DNA from: Phycisphaerae bacterium
Lineage (GTDB): Bacteria > Chloroflexota > Anaerolineae > 4572-78 > J111
Assembly (NCBI GenBank): GCA_028285035.1
Contig: JANQQF010000179.1
Span: 1 to 50,482, forward strand
Direction of reading: 5' to 3'
Length of the DNA: 50,482 bases
Part shown: one piece after another, positions 25,055 through 34,000 of the stretch
How the letters are laid out: every line of letters starts with the position of its first letter
Numbering within the stretch: the first letter of the stretch is position 1
Program-made: the position numbers and the translations under genes
Notes under the pieces: model-generated
Seen by the model: the letters and a program-made list of their open reading frames with translations, nothing else
The model's database searches: none
What the model was told of the DNA's origin: nothing

Positions 25055-26133
25055 AGAGGCAGCTCTTCTTCTTGAGAGGGCAAAACCGCTCCCTCAAGAT
25101 CGGTGTTGATCAGGATGGCATCATCCATCGTGGCCCCGGTGAGATCGGCCAGACTTAGATCGGCATAGGAGAGATCCGCCCCGGTTAAGTTTGTTTCCAA
25201 AAGATTGGCCCGGCTGACATTGGCATTTTTGAGGGTGGCGCGGGACAGATCAGCCACGTGCAAAATCGCATCACACAAGAGGGCTTCGGTGAGATCGGCG
25301 GCGGTCATATTGACCTGAAGTAAATTGGCTTCGCTCAAGTTGACCCCGGTCAGTTGAGCCTCGCTTAAATCAACCCCAGTGAAGTTGATGTGGCTTAAAA
25401 TAGCTTCGTTAAGATTGGCCCCTTTGAAATTGGCCCGATGGGCAATGGCTTCGGTGAGGTTGGCTTTTTCCAGATTGGCCCCAGCAAAGTCAGCCTTGGT
25501 TAAATCGACTTCCACCAAATTACAGTTGGTGAGATCTGCCTCTTTCAGGCTGGCCCCAGCCAAGCTGGACATTCCCAGGATGGCCCCAGATAGATTAGCC
25601 CCATCCAAAACGGCCCCGGTCAGGTTCGCCCCTTCCAAATTGGTGCCGCTCAAATCGGCACCTGTGAGATCAACTTCTTCTAGATCCTGCTCGGAGAGAT
25701 CAAAGCCACTCAATGATTTTTTCTTGCCTTTTGATTTCCAATTGAGGGCCAGCTTATATTGCTTCTCCCGCACAGAGGGGCTTTCTTCAATCAGATCAAA
25801 CTCGTCCTCGTCTTCTTCCTCAACTAGCTCAGGTTCACCCATCCCTAACGGGGCGGCTGGGACATCTGGGGCAACAACCCCTAATAAATTGGCTACAGAC
25901 ATCGGCGCTTCCATTTGTAACGAAGTCGGTTGGGCTGGGGTACCAATGCGTCCTAAATCAAGCGGCTCGCCGCTGGGCGTCCCTTCAAGATAGTAGCGTG
26001 AGATTTCAATGCCGAGCGCTTTTACGGCCTCAGCCAAGGCCAAGGTTGGCGCATCCGCACTGTCTAGGTTGACGACAGCCCATTGTCGTCCTTCTGCTTG
26101 ATATAGTTCGATGGTAATTGTTGTTGTTGTCAT
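25051..26133 (-). CDS. pentapeptide-repeat protein
   Basis: A 360-aa protein. Residues 1-75 form a small N-terminal domain (TITIELYQAEGRQWAVVNLD, then LGIEISRYYLEG), and an acidic linker EEEDEDEFDLIEE follows near 105-117. From about 142 to 355 it is built of A(D/N)Lxx pentapeptides, for example VDLTGADLSGTNLEGANLTG, about 40 units. This would fold into a right-handed quadrilateral beta-helix. Some members mimic DNA and protect gyrase, but most have unknown binding roles. AGGTG lies five bases before the ATG. Its last codons overlap the first of the dihydrouridine synthase gene, so the two are one transcription and translation unit, an unusual pairing. Confidence 0.9.
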   Translation of the reverse strand: MTTTTITIELYQAEGRQWAVVNLDSADAPTLALAEAVKALGIEISRYYLEGTPSGEPLDLGRIGTPAQPTSLQMEAPMSVANLLGVVAPDVPAAPLGMGEPELVEEEDEDEFDLIEESPSVREKQYKLALNWKSKGKKKSLSGFDLSEQDLEEVDLTGADLSGTNLEGANLTGAVLDGANLSGAILGMSSLAGASLKEADLTNCNLVEVDLTKADFAGANLEKANLTEAIAHRANFKGANLNEAILSHINFTGVDLSEAQLTGVNLSEANLLQVNMTAADLTEALLCDAILHVADLSRATLKNANVSRANLLETNLTGADLSYADLSLADLTGATMDDAILINTDLEGAVLPSQEEELPL

Positions 26134-26520
26134 AATTCACCTACCTGGTTAGGTCTCCTTTGGCTTCAGGCGACCTACGGGAAGTTATTCAAGAATGTTT
26201 GATGCTGATTTATGAAGCGTTAAAGATGTCCTATTTGCTCATTGATTGTTTGATTTTCTGTTAGCCAAGCTATCAGGCCATTTCCCACCTGATTGATATT
26301 TATAAATTAATTCGGCAATGTATAGGGTGTCCCTTATGGGCACCCAAAGCGGGGTATCTACAAGAGACGCCCCCACAACTACCCTCAATGGGTTGGGGGC
26401 CTCATACCTTGGATTTAGTTATTAATGTTAGGTAAATATTTGAAGGGGTCCAACCACTCAACGACTTCGTTGGTAATATTTATCTAAAGCTTTCCGACAA
26501 CCTATCCACTATTATAAACA
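26134..26520. other. intergenic region with two hairpins
   Basis: The 387-bp gap between the pentapeptide-repeat gene and the DUF11 gene (both minus strand) holds two stem-loops: GGGTGTCCC/GGGCACCC around TTAT at 26325-26345, and GCCCCC/GGGGGC with further pairing at 26369-26400. Neither has a T-run, so they may be mRNA 3'-end structures of the DUF11 gene rather than intrinsic terminators. No gene is seen. Confidence 0.45.
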
Positions 26521-27738
26521 CTATTGCCTATAAATTATCCAGATAAATACCAATAGGGCAAAAGATACAACAAATATTTGACGCTGACTTGGTACGGAGG
26601 GGCTAGAAGATAAAGCGGTTGACGGACCCAAGCCTGTCTCGGGCAACGTAGTAATACCGATGGCTGATGTGGCGGTGGCCTCAACTGCGGCAACGGTTGG
26701 ACTGGCTGTCGCAATGGCCGCAATGCCTGTAGCCACTGGGGTCGCTGTCGCCTGACCAGAGGCAGCCCCCCCATCGTCATCATCGTCGTCATCTGACTCG
26801 ACAAAGGGTGTGGCAGTTGGGGTCGGGGTGGCCGTCGGGTCCGCAGTGTCAGGGCCAATAATCAGAATCGGTACCAAGGCCGCGCCAGGGGCTAAATCAT
26901 TAGCATACTCATCCTGCGCCCCAGCAGTGCTGGCTTCATTGAAAGTAGTCAGGACATCTGTTTTAGCAACAAAGACAGTGGTGACCACGACCGTACCAAA
27001 GGGAGGAATATCACCAAAATCATTGGTCAGATCAGCCCACTGAAGCAGGCCTACCGGTGTCATCACCGTTGGCGTTGGCACAGCTGACACAAATTCCAGA
27101 TACAACGAGTTGTAGGTGTCAGACAAGGGCAGCCGGGTCAAGGTCGCCAAACCGTCGTTGGAGATGACGTGGGTGAAAGTCATCACATCCCCGACCTGGG
27201 GGGAGTCAGTATTGAGCAAGGATTTGAGCAGTGGGGCAGAACCGCCAATGGACTCCTGCGTTTCACTTGCATTGGCCGTATCACTTATCGCGCCAGAGGA
27301 GAGAACGAGATCCTGTGACCGAGCCGCATTAACCACGGTTGGTTTGGGATGTTCTGCCGTAAAAACGACTGTGATGAAAAACGAGCCACCCGGCGGAATC
27401 GCTGGGGTGGCCACATTGAGCCACGTGATCGTTCCTGCCCCCGTATCTAAGGTATCCTGAGGTGGTTCGGCACGAGCAAAGGCCAGAACAGAAGTATCAT
27501 AATCATCAATCACCGTCACATTGGTAAAGGTAAAGCCACTCGTATTGGTGAGGGCAATGGTAAAGCTCAACACTTCACCTACGCGCACGGTGTTGCTACT
27601 TTTGTTCAGAACCTTGGTCATCGTAATCGCACTACCTTGAGCCAAACTAATCTGTTGAACAAAAATCAAACTGGTCAGGGTTATCGCCACCAAACCCATA
27701 GCCATTGATAACACGTGAAGTAGTGGTCTGATCCTCAT
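26521..27738 (-). CDS. DUF11 surface protein with LPETG-type C-terminal tail
   Basis: A 405-aa exported protein. The ATG at 27738 has AAGGAG six bases upstream, so an upstream start is unlikely. The signal segment is LSMAMGLVAITLTSLIFVQQ at about 9-28. Two DUF11/Ig-like repeats follow, about 35-160 and 165-295: VGEVLSFTIALTNTSGFTFT and VGDVMTFTHVISNDGLATLT, each with a conserved (F/P)...TVV end. A Thr/Pro linker (DPTATPTPTATP) with an acidic run of seven Asp leads to LPETG at 365, a Ser-rich spacer, a membrane helix (IFVVSFALLVFIWIIY) and the final RQ. This resembles a sortase sorting signal, although the gap between LPETG and the helix is long and only one positive residue follows. No sortase gene is in the window. 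It probably decorates the cell surface as a stalk or adhesin. Confidence 0.8.
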   Translation of the reverse strand: MRIRPLLHVLSMAMGLVAITLTSLIFVQQISLAQGSAITMTKVLNKSSNTVRVGEVLSFTIALTNTSGFTFTNVTVIDDYDTSVLAFARAEPPQDTLDTGAGTITWLNVATPAIPPGGSFFITVVFTAEHPKPTVVNAARSQDLVLSSGAISDTANASETQESIGGSAPLLKSLLNTDSPQVGDVMTFTHVISNDGLATLTRLPLSDTYNSLYLEFVSAVPTPTVMTPVGLLQWADLTNDFGDIPPFGTVVVTTVFVAKTDVLTTFNEASTAGAQDEYANDLAPGAALVPILIIGPDTADPTATPTPTATPFVESDDDDDDDGGAASGQATATPVATGIAAIATASPTVAAVEATATSAIGITTLPETGLGPSTALSSSPSVPSQRQIFVVSFALLVFIWIIYRQ

Positions 27739-27833
27739 CTCATTCTCCTTGGTCAACGTCTGCTTGCTCACCTGATATAGGCTTTTCGCTAAAATGAAAA
27801 AGTATCTTTTGTAAGGTGCAAATTTATAGATGA

Positions 27834-27882
27834 CAGATATCTGCCATTCATTATTAGATTTAATTTTACCTAAATCTAATAA
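27834..27882. promoter_or_regulatory. palindromes upstream of the DUF11 gene
   Basis: A 10-bp perfect palindrome CAGATATCTG (27834-27843) is followed by a 12-bp perfect inverted repeat, TTATTAGATTTA/TAAATCTAATAA, with an 8-nt spacer (27851-27882). The pair lies between the M20 peptidase stop and the DUF11 start. It may be an operator region or, for the AT-rich one, a hairpin at the end of the peptidase transcript. Confidence 0.4.
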
Positions 27883-27905
27883 TCAACGCTAATCAAACCG
27901 AACAT

Positions 27906-29267
27906 TTACCCCAGTTGGCGCAATGTCTCAAAAACAAATTGAATACCCCAACGCAGATTTGCGGTTGAGACGCGCTCGTCAATGCCGTGAATGCGGCTGA
28001 GTTCAGGCCCATCAAGCAACATTGGCATAAAGCCGTATGATTTCATCCCGACCTGTCGGAAAAAGCGCGAGTCGGTGGCCCCCGGTGTTAAGTAGGGGAG
28101 GACCAAACCAGGTGGGGCAAGGCTTTGCAGCGTTTTTACCAGGGCTTGATAAAAATCGGTTTGAGTGGAGACAGGTTGTTGTGGCTGGGAGATGGCTTCC
28201 CCCTCAACCGAGACTTTCCGATCCCCAATCACCGAGCGCAAATCAGCCAAAACGGCCTCAGGGTTAGCATCCGGCAAGAGTCGAATGTCAAGCCGAGCTT
28301 CTGCGTGGGCGGAGACGACGTTGGTACTTTCCCCCCCACGCAACATCGTTAAACTGATCGTATCTTGAATGATCGGTGCTAAAAAAGGATGCCCTTGTAG
28401 AATTGGGCGCAAAATGGACCAAACAATTGGGTTTTCAGCGTGATTGAATAAATAAGAGCGGGGGAAGGGTTGAGTTTCGGCCAAGACCCGTAGCATCTCA
28501 ACAACTGGCTCTACCAACCGCAAGGGACGTTCCCAACGCTTGATGCGGCCTAAGGCCTGCACCAAGCGCTCTTGGGGATTATTGGTATGGGGCAGGGCGG
28601 CGTGTCCAGGCGTACCTCGAGCGGACAGCTTTACCGTGAGCGGGTTCTTTTCAGCCACCGCAATGCCATACAGGTAGGGGGCTGGAGCCTCCTGACGTAG
28701 GCCAATCCCACCTTCATCCCACACATATTCGGCCCGAACTAAATCCAAGTGATGATCAAGGAGCCAACTGACACCGTAACGACTATTGGCCTCTTCATCG
28801 GCCGCAATGAGCAAAATAATATCACGTTGTAAGGGGACTTGGTGTTGTTTAAGCAAGGTAAGCACTTGAACAAAAATTATGCCCAATCCCTTATCATCCA
28901 AGGCCCCCCGCCCCCAGACAAATCCATCTTGAATAAGCCCCCCAAAAGGAGGGATGGACCAATCTGTAGCGTTAGCGGGCACCACGTCCGCGTGGGCGTA
29001 AAGTAGAAGGGGCGGTGCGGTTGTTTTCATTGGGCTGGTCAGACGCACGACCAAGTTGGCCCGATCGGGGGCCGATTGCAATACTTGGGGAGAAAAGCCA
29101 CGCTCCTGTAACAACTCAGCCAAGAATTCGATTGCTAGTGCTTCTTGGCCGGGTGGATTTGAAGTATCAAATTGAAGATAATGGCTTAACAGTTGAGCAG
29201 TTTCAGTCTCAATCGTCGCCCAATTGATGGGTAATTCGGGTAGAATTTGCTTGATATCGCCACGCAT
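27906..29267 (-). CDS. M20 family metallopeptidase
   Basis: A 453-aa cytoplasmic di-zinc hydrolase of the M20 (ArgE/DapE/carboxypeptidase) family. Motifs: LLYAHADVVP with metal ligand H92 and D94; GRGALDDKG at 119-127, whose first Asp bridges the metals; ADEEA with catalytic E158 and metal ligand E159; and a dimerisation (lid) domain about 210-320 that includes GTPGHAALPH. The C-terminal ligand His lies in LSRIHGIDERV. The subgroup that keeps a long N-terminal segment with LDDKG is usually annotated as a dipeptidase or acylase. The substrate cannot be told from sequence. It is the third gene of a probable run of lipoprotein, acyltransferase and peptidase genes (12-bp gap to the acyltransferase). 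Confidence 0.9.
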   Translation of the reverse strand: MRGDIKQILPELPINWATIETETAQLLSHYLQFDTSNPPGQEALAIEFLAELLQERGFSPQVLQSAPDRANLVVRLTSPMKTTAPPLLLYAHADVVPANATDWSIPPFGGLIQDGFVWGRGALDDKGLGIIFVQVLTLLKQHQVPLQRDIILLIAADEEANSRYGVSWLLDHHLDLVRAEYVWDEGGIGLRQEAPAPYLYGIAVAEKNPLTVKLSARGTPGHAALPHTNNPQERLVQALGRIKRWERPLRLVEPVVEMLRVLAETQPFPRSYLFNHAENPIVWSILRPILQGHPFLAPIIQDTISLTMLRGGESTNVVSAHAEARLDIRLLPDANPEAVLADLRSVIGDRKVSVEGEAISQPQQPVSTQTDFYQALVKTLQSLAPPGLVLPYLTPGATDSRFFRQVGMKSYGFMPMLLDGPELSRIHGIDERVSTANLRWGIQFVFETLRQLG

Positions 29268-29279
29268 TGGCTGTCCGAT

Positions 29280-30164
29280 CTATGTTTGGGCTGTTGCTTT
29301 CTCATCGGCCCAAATCGAAACCGTGAGGGTCCATTGTTCAGGATTGGCTTGGATAGCTTGCTCCATTGCGGTTACAATATAGTTCATTCCAGCGGCTAAT
29401 CGCTCTTCTTCAGTGCCTTCCGTTGGCACATAAAATGGGGGTAAAAAATGAGCGGTGTGAGTTTGATCTGGATGCCGATGGCTAAAGCCGATAATCAAAG
29501 GGACCTTCGCTTTTATTGCCAACCGAACGTGACCATCAGGCAGATGGGCTGGGTGGCCAAAAAAGTCAAACACCTGCCCCGTACCAGTGACGTCTCGATC
29601 TCCCGCCACCCCGGCTACACCACCCTTACGAAGGGTTCGGATCATCGAGATCAAGGGGCCATCTATTGGAACCAAATTCATCCCTTTGTTCATACGAATA
29701 TTGGAGATATAGTCGAACAGCTCTGGGGGTTCAACCCGCTCAACAGGAATAGTGAAAGTAACATCATGCAATAACATCCGATAAATAATCATCTCAAGAT
29801 TACCCAGATGAATTGAGACCATCACGACCCCACGGCCATCGCTCAACGCCTGCTCAACATTTTCCCACCCCTCAATTTGAACCAGCTGCCGAACAGCCTC
29901 ATCATCCATTATCGGCAGGCGAAACATATCGAAGTAGTTGTAGAAAACATAATTAAAGACTAACCGGGCCCGCCGATTAATTTCACTGGTCGGTGTATCT
30001 GGGCCAAGGGCATAGGCCACATTACGCTGCACATTCTCACGGCCTGCTTTATTTAGTTGGTAACTTACGCCAGCCACAACTCGACAGAGCCAATACCCCA
30101 GCCACGTCGGCATTCGGGGGATAATAATTCCGGCGAGACGATAAAGATAGTAAACAAGTTTCAC
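29280..30164 (-). CDS. lipid A-type lysophospholipid acyltransferase (HtrB/LpxL family)
   Basis: A 294-aa membrane-associated acyltransferase starting with GTG. The N-terminus is amphipathic/hydrophobic (LVYYLYRLAGIIIPR, then LGYWLCRVVAGVSYQL). The active site H-x4-E is H119 and E124 (SIHLGNLEM), as in LpxL/HtrB and mycobacterial PatA-type enzymes. The GVAGDRDVTGTGQ loop and FFGHPAHLPDGHVRLA, with the conserved G-H/P-x-x-L-P segment, complete the family pattern. Because no other lipid A gene is visible and Chloroflexota generally lack lipid A, a role in acylating a glycolipid or phosphatidylinositol mannoside-like lipid is as likely. It lies 10 bp from the lipoprotein gene and 12 bp from the M20 peptidase gene. 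Confidence 0.85.
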   Translation of the reverse strand: MKLVYYLYRLAGIIIPRMPTWLGYWLCRVVAGVSYQLNKAGRENVQRNVAYALGPDTPTSEINRRARLVFNYVFYNYFDMFRLPIMDDEAVRQLVQIEGWENVEQALSDGRGVVMVSIHLGNLEMIIYRMLLHDVTFTIPVERVEPPELFDYISNIRMNKGMNLVPIDGPLISMIRTLRKGGVAGVAGDRDVTGTGQVFDFFGHPAHLPDGHVRLAIKAKVPLIIGFSHRHPDQTHTAHFLPPFYVPTEGTEEERLAAGMNYIVTAMEQAIQANPEQWTLTVSIWADEKATAQT

Positions 30165-30174
30165 AGCAAGTGGG

Positions 30175-30909
30175 TTAGCCTACAAACAGTTGCTTAATTT
30201 CAATGGTTTTATTGCCTAGGTTGTCTTCTGCCTCAGCACCAAGCTGAAACGCCCCAGCCAGTTGGGCATCAAATTCGGACTCAATCCGACACTGCGTTGA
30301 ACCACCACAATTTTCATCATCGCCAATGCCTAGTGGCGAGCCATTCTCAGCAAATACTTCCCAGCCAAACTTACCTACTCCATCTGGGTCAGTGACCGTA
30401 ATAATCACCTTAACCTCTTCCCCAATGGTATATGTATCCCCCCCAGGCAACTCGACGACAACCGTTGGGCCTGCATTCGTTGGTGGCGGAGGAACAGGTG
30501 TATTGGTGGGTGCGACTGGTGGTGGCACGGGTGTATTCGTTGGTGGCGGTGGCGGCACCGGAGTATTTGTTGGGGGTGGCGGTGGTACGGGCGTCTCCGT
30601 TGGCACTTCTTCAACCACAGGCACAGGTGTTTCCGTTGGCACCTCTTCAACCACAGGCACGGGTGTTTCCGTTGGTACTTCTTCAACCACAGGCACAGGT
30701 GTCTCCGTCGGGGGCACCTCGACAGGTGTTGCCGTAGCAATAATTTGCACAATGGCCGTCGGGGTAAAGGTGGGTAGGCTTTGCGCCGCCCGGGGTGTTT
30801 TTGTTGGGGTCGGGGTAACCGCTGGGCGAAGCCCTCCCAAACCACAGGCCAAAGATGGTAAGACAAGAACAATGAACGCGCTATAAATCCAGAATTTTTG
30901 GTACCTCAT
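30175..30909 (-). CDS. Thr/Pro-rich lipoprotein
   Basis: A 244-aa exported lipoprotein. The ATG at 30909 has AAAGG ten bases upstream. A hydrophobic signal ends in LPSLAC, with C22 the probable lipidated Cys; a Ser at -3 is less common, so lipidation is likely but not certain. Residues about 30-145 are an extended stalk: three exact 12-residue units (VPTETPVPVVEE) and then PPPPPTNTPV-type units. The C-terminal 95 residues form an Ig-like domain (GPTVVVELPGGDTYTIGEEV, then DGVGKFGWEVFAENG) with two Cys in NCGGSTQC likely forming a disulphide. It heads the run leading to the acyltransferase and peptidase genes with a 10-bp gap, and probably acts as a surface spacer or binding protein. Confidence 0.8.
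   Translation of the reverse strand: MRYQKFWIYSAFIVLVLPSLACGLGGLRPAVTPTPTKTPRAAQSLPTFTPTAIVQIIATATPVEVPPTETPVPVVEEVPTETPVPVVEEVPTETPVPVVEEVPTETPVPPPPPTNTPVPPPPPTNTPVPPPVAPTNTPVPPPPTNAGPTVVVELPGGDTYTIGEEVKVIITVTDPDGVGKFGWEVFAENGSPLGIGDDENCGGSTQCRIESEFDAQLAGAFQLGAEAEDNLGNKTIEIKQLFVG
30596..30703. repeat. three tandem 36-bp units inside the lipoprotein gene
   Basis: Three adjacent 36-bp copies, differing by a few synonymous bases, encode the 12-residue VPTETPVPVVEE units. Such coding minisatellites can change copy number by slippage and vary stalk length. Confidence 0.75.
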
Positions 30910-31029
30910 GACAATCAAACCTTTAATAAAATAGTGCTCTTAGAAAAAGGAGAGCCATTATAGCATAACCTGGGCGCGTTCGTCCAAAGTCAATTGATCT
31001 GGATAACAGCGTGTTTACATCCTAAACAC

Positions 31030-31059
31030 AAAAAAGGCCCATCAAATCTGATGAGCCTT
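31030..31059 (-). terminator. rho-independent terminator of the giant surface protein gene
   Basis: AAGGC(C)CATCA/TGATG(A)GCCTT stem with a 4-nt loop. On the minus strand it is followed by six T. It lies 29 nt beyond the stop codon of the 2108-aa gene. Confidence 0.8.
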
Positions 31060-31087
31060 TCCAATCAATTAATCACATTTCGCTATA

Positions 31088-34000
31088 TCATCGTCTCCGC
31101 AGACGATGTAGCCAGTACCACCCAGACCATAACCCAAATTGAACAAACAGGCCTAAGATAGCTAACAAAAGCACCGCACTCATCAACAATACCAGCCCAA
31201 GCCAGGGAAAGAAATTATTCTGAGACTCAAGGGTTTGGTAAGGCTGGGCAGGTTTGGCTGGAGATAATGCCCCAATAACTGCCTCATCTGAAGCAACACT
31301 AATTTCAGAAGTTGGCTGTTCCGCCGCGACTGGCACCTCCACTACAGTGGTAATCGATTCCTCGGTCTCATCCCCTGGTAAGTAATGAGCGATTCCCATC
31401 TCTGGCTCAACTGTCACTATTTCCTCAACAATTGTTGGACCATCAAGCTGTTCTTCAGCAGTAGCGATTTGAGGAACAGCTTTTGTGGTCACTTCTGGTT
31501 TATCATCAATGACACCCTCAGCTTCCACGTGGCTTTCCTCGGAAATAGGCGAAGCTTCCGTTGGAAATACCTCAGCCACAGTAGCGGCATCTACATTCGA
31601 CTCCGACTCAGCTTCAAATGAACCCTCATTTGTGCTGGCTACAGCCGCTTCTATCTCAACTTCAAGAGGTGGTTGGGTTGAAGCCATAGCCGTTGTTTGT
31701 ATATTGAAATCAAGGTCATCGGATAAAGCTGTTGTTACATCATTATCATTGATTAAGGCTTCACTAACCAAAATGGGCTGACTGACGACTGCCATCGGCA
31801 AAATTTGCCCTGTCTCGGTCACCGCCAACACTTCACAACTGATCTCGACCGAGCCTGGATTGGCCGTAACCTGGGCTGTCAGGGTCACCGAAGTGCCTGT
31901 TCCATTCAAGGGTTGGGCTGGGAATTTCTGCGTGATGATCCCCATCCATTGATTGGGTAGAGCCTGATCCACTCCCACCAGATAATCAGTAAAGAAATCA
32001 CCCCAAGAAGAAGCTTGCCAAGTTAGTTGCGCTGGGTCCCATTGACAAACCATCTGCATCCCGTATAGCTGCTCAACATTGGTTACAATTAACTCAAGGT
32101 CAAGATTATCACCACTTTGCACGCCAGTTTCAGCGGGTCTTACTTCGAGATAAGGTCCTTGTGGTAGTTCTACCTCGTCTTGTTCATCTGAGGGATTCTC
32201 CTCCTCAGCCTCACCCTCGGAGTCATCTGAAGGATCAGTCGTATTCTCAGGGTCAAAGGGATCGTGGCTATAATTTGGATCTTCTAAATCACTAAAACTT
32301 GGATCCAAATCTGCCCCCAAGCCCAAAGCAGGCGAGTTGTCTGTAAGTCGATAATCATCTTGGCTAGCATCTTTTACTTTGAGGGCATTAAGATTTGGAG
32401 CAATATAATTGTTATTGACACTAATATGCTCTTGCCCTTTTGTTTGGACCGCCAGATTACTGTCAGGATTAACTACGATATTCCGTTTGATAACATCTGG
32501 GTGGGCTCGTTCACTACGATAGGCTATCCCATATTGAGCGGGGTTAACAATGGTGTTATTATAAATTGACAACGGTCCAGTCCGACCATCTTGCGCCACG
32601 ATGATGGCACTATCTTTTTCCAGTTGACCAGCATTAACAATAACGTTGTTGTGTACTTCATTACCCGCGCTACCGCTGATAAAAATGCCACGCCGGGCCC
32701 CATCTTTGATCAGATTGCTGTGAATTTCACAGACCGAGCCTGGATTATTCATAATCCCCGATTGTTGACTTGACTCATTGGCACGGCTGTCCCGATAGAT
32801 TTTGTTGTGGTGGATCACACAATCTTCAACGGCTGATCCCACCTGGATGCCGTCCCAACCTGTATCTGTCACAATATTTTGATAGATGTGAACGCCGTGT
32901 AAAACGGGGTCAAATCGCGTCTCATCTCCGTTATTACAGCGGCTCGTTTGTTCACGGCCATGGAATGAAGAGCCCACATAGAGGCCTTCGGTCCCAACGT
33001 TGTGAATATAGTTATGGTGGAAAATGGAGTTGCGCTGAACAAAGTTGTCTCGATTGACGGCATCGTCCCGATCGTCCTCAATTTTGCCATCCCTATCATA
33101 GTCAATCTCATTCTCCGAGCCATCAGAACAGGTCCCTTTAGTTTGAGCCGCCATTCCAGTCAGAGGCACATTAGTGACCTCGATGTGATCGATTTCAAAG
33201 TGGCTACTGCGCTCACCGATACGGACGCCGTGGCTAGTTGAGCCTATGATCTTAAAACCATAGGTCTCATCAGCACTGCCTATTCCGGTGAGCCGAATAT
33301 GCTGACTATTGCGAATACGAATGCCATACCACTTGTCTGAGTCAATGGTCACTGCACCATCAAAGTTGATAAATGTAATGGGCTTAGTCGCCGTCCCTTG
33401 GAAGTTTTGCAAGGTTAGAGCGTTGCGGTTACCCCCACGCACACATACGACATCACCAGGGTCTACTCCATCGTAATTTTGCCAGCCATTGGCAATATCA
33501 ATCTTTGGTCCAATGGTATGATCACAACCAGCTAAAATTGATCCCGAGCCATCTACCTGCTCCAACTCGACGATCAATTGTGACCAATGTTCGGCAATCT
33601 TGTCGGTCAAGTTCGGGAATCCATCCCCTGGCCACTCATTACAATGCCCCGCCCGCTTCATCACCTCTTCTCGCACGTGAAAGCCAGCGTGTCGATACAG
33701 TCCAACGCTGCCTCGAATGGAGGCATATAGATAATCGTGGGTGCCATAGACAAAATCGAAGGTTGAGTTATTGACTGTGTCAAAGTCCTGCCCCAATTCG
33801 ACGAGTTTGTCTCGAATAGCACTGGCCCCACTAGCCTGACCGCCCCCACACCCCATCACCATATGGGCTGGATACTGTCCCCCCCTCCGGGGAAAAAATT
33901 GGGCGGTCCAAAACTCAGGGCCACCAGAACCGCCAGAACCATACACAATGTCTCGACAGACGTTGTATTTTTGAAACATCTCATCAAATAAATTGGCCAG

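Noticed and set aside
30596..30703. CRISPR-like array of 36-bp units
   Set aside because: The units are directly adjacent without spacers and encode a regular Pro/Thr peptide in frame with the lipoprotein.
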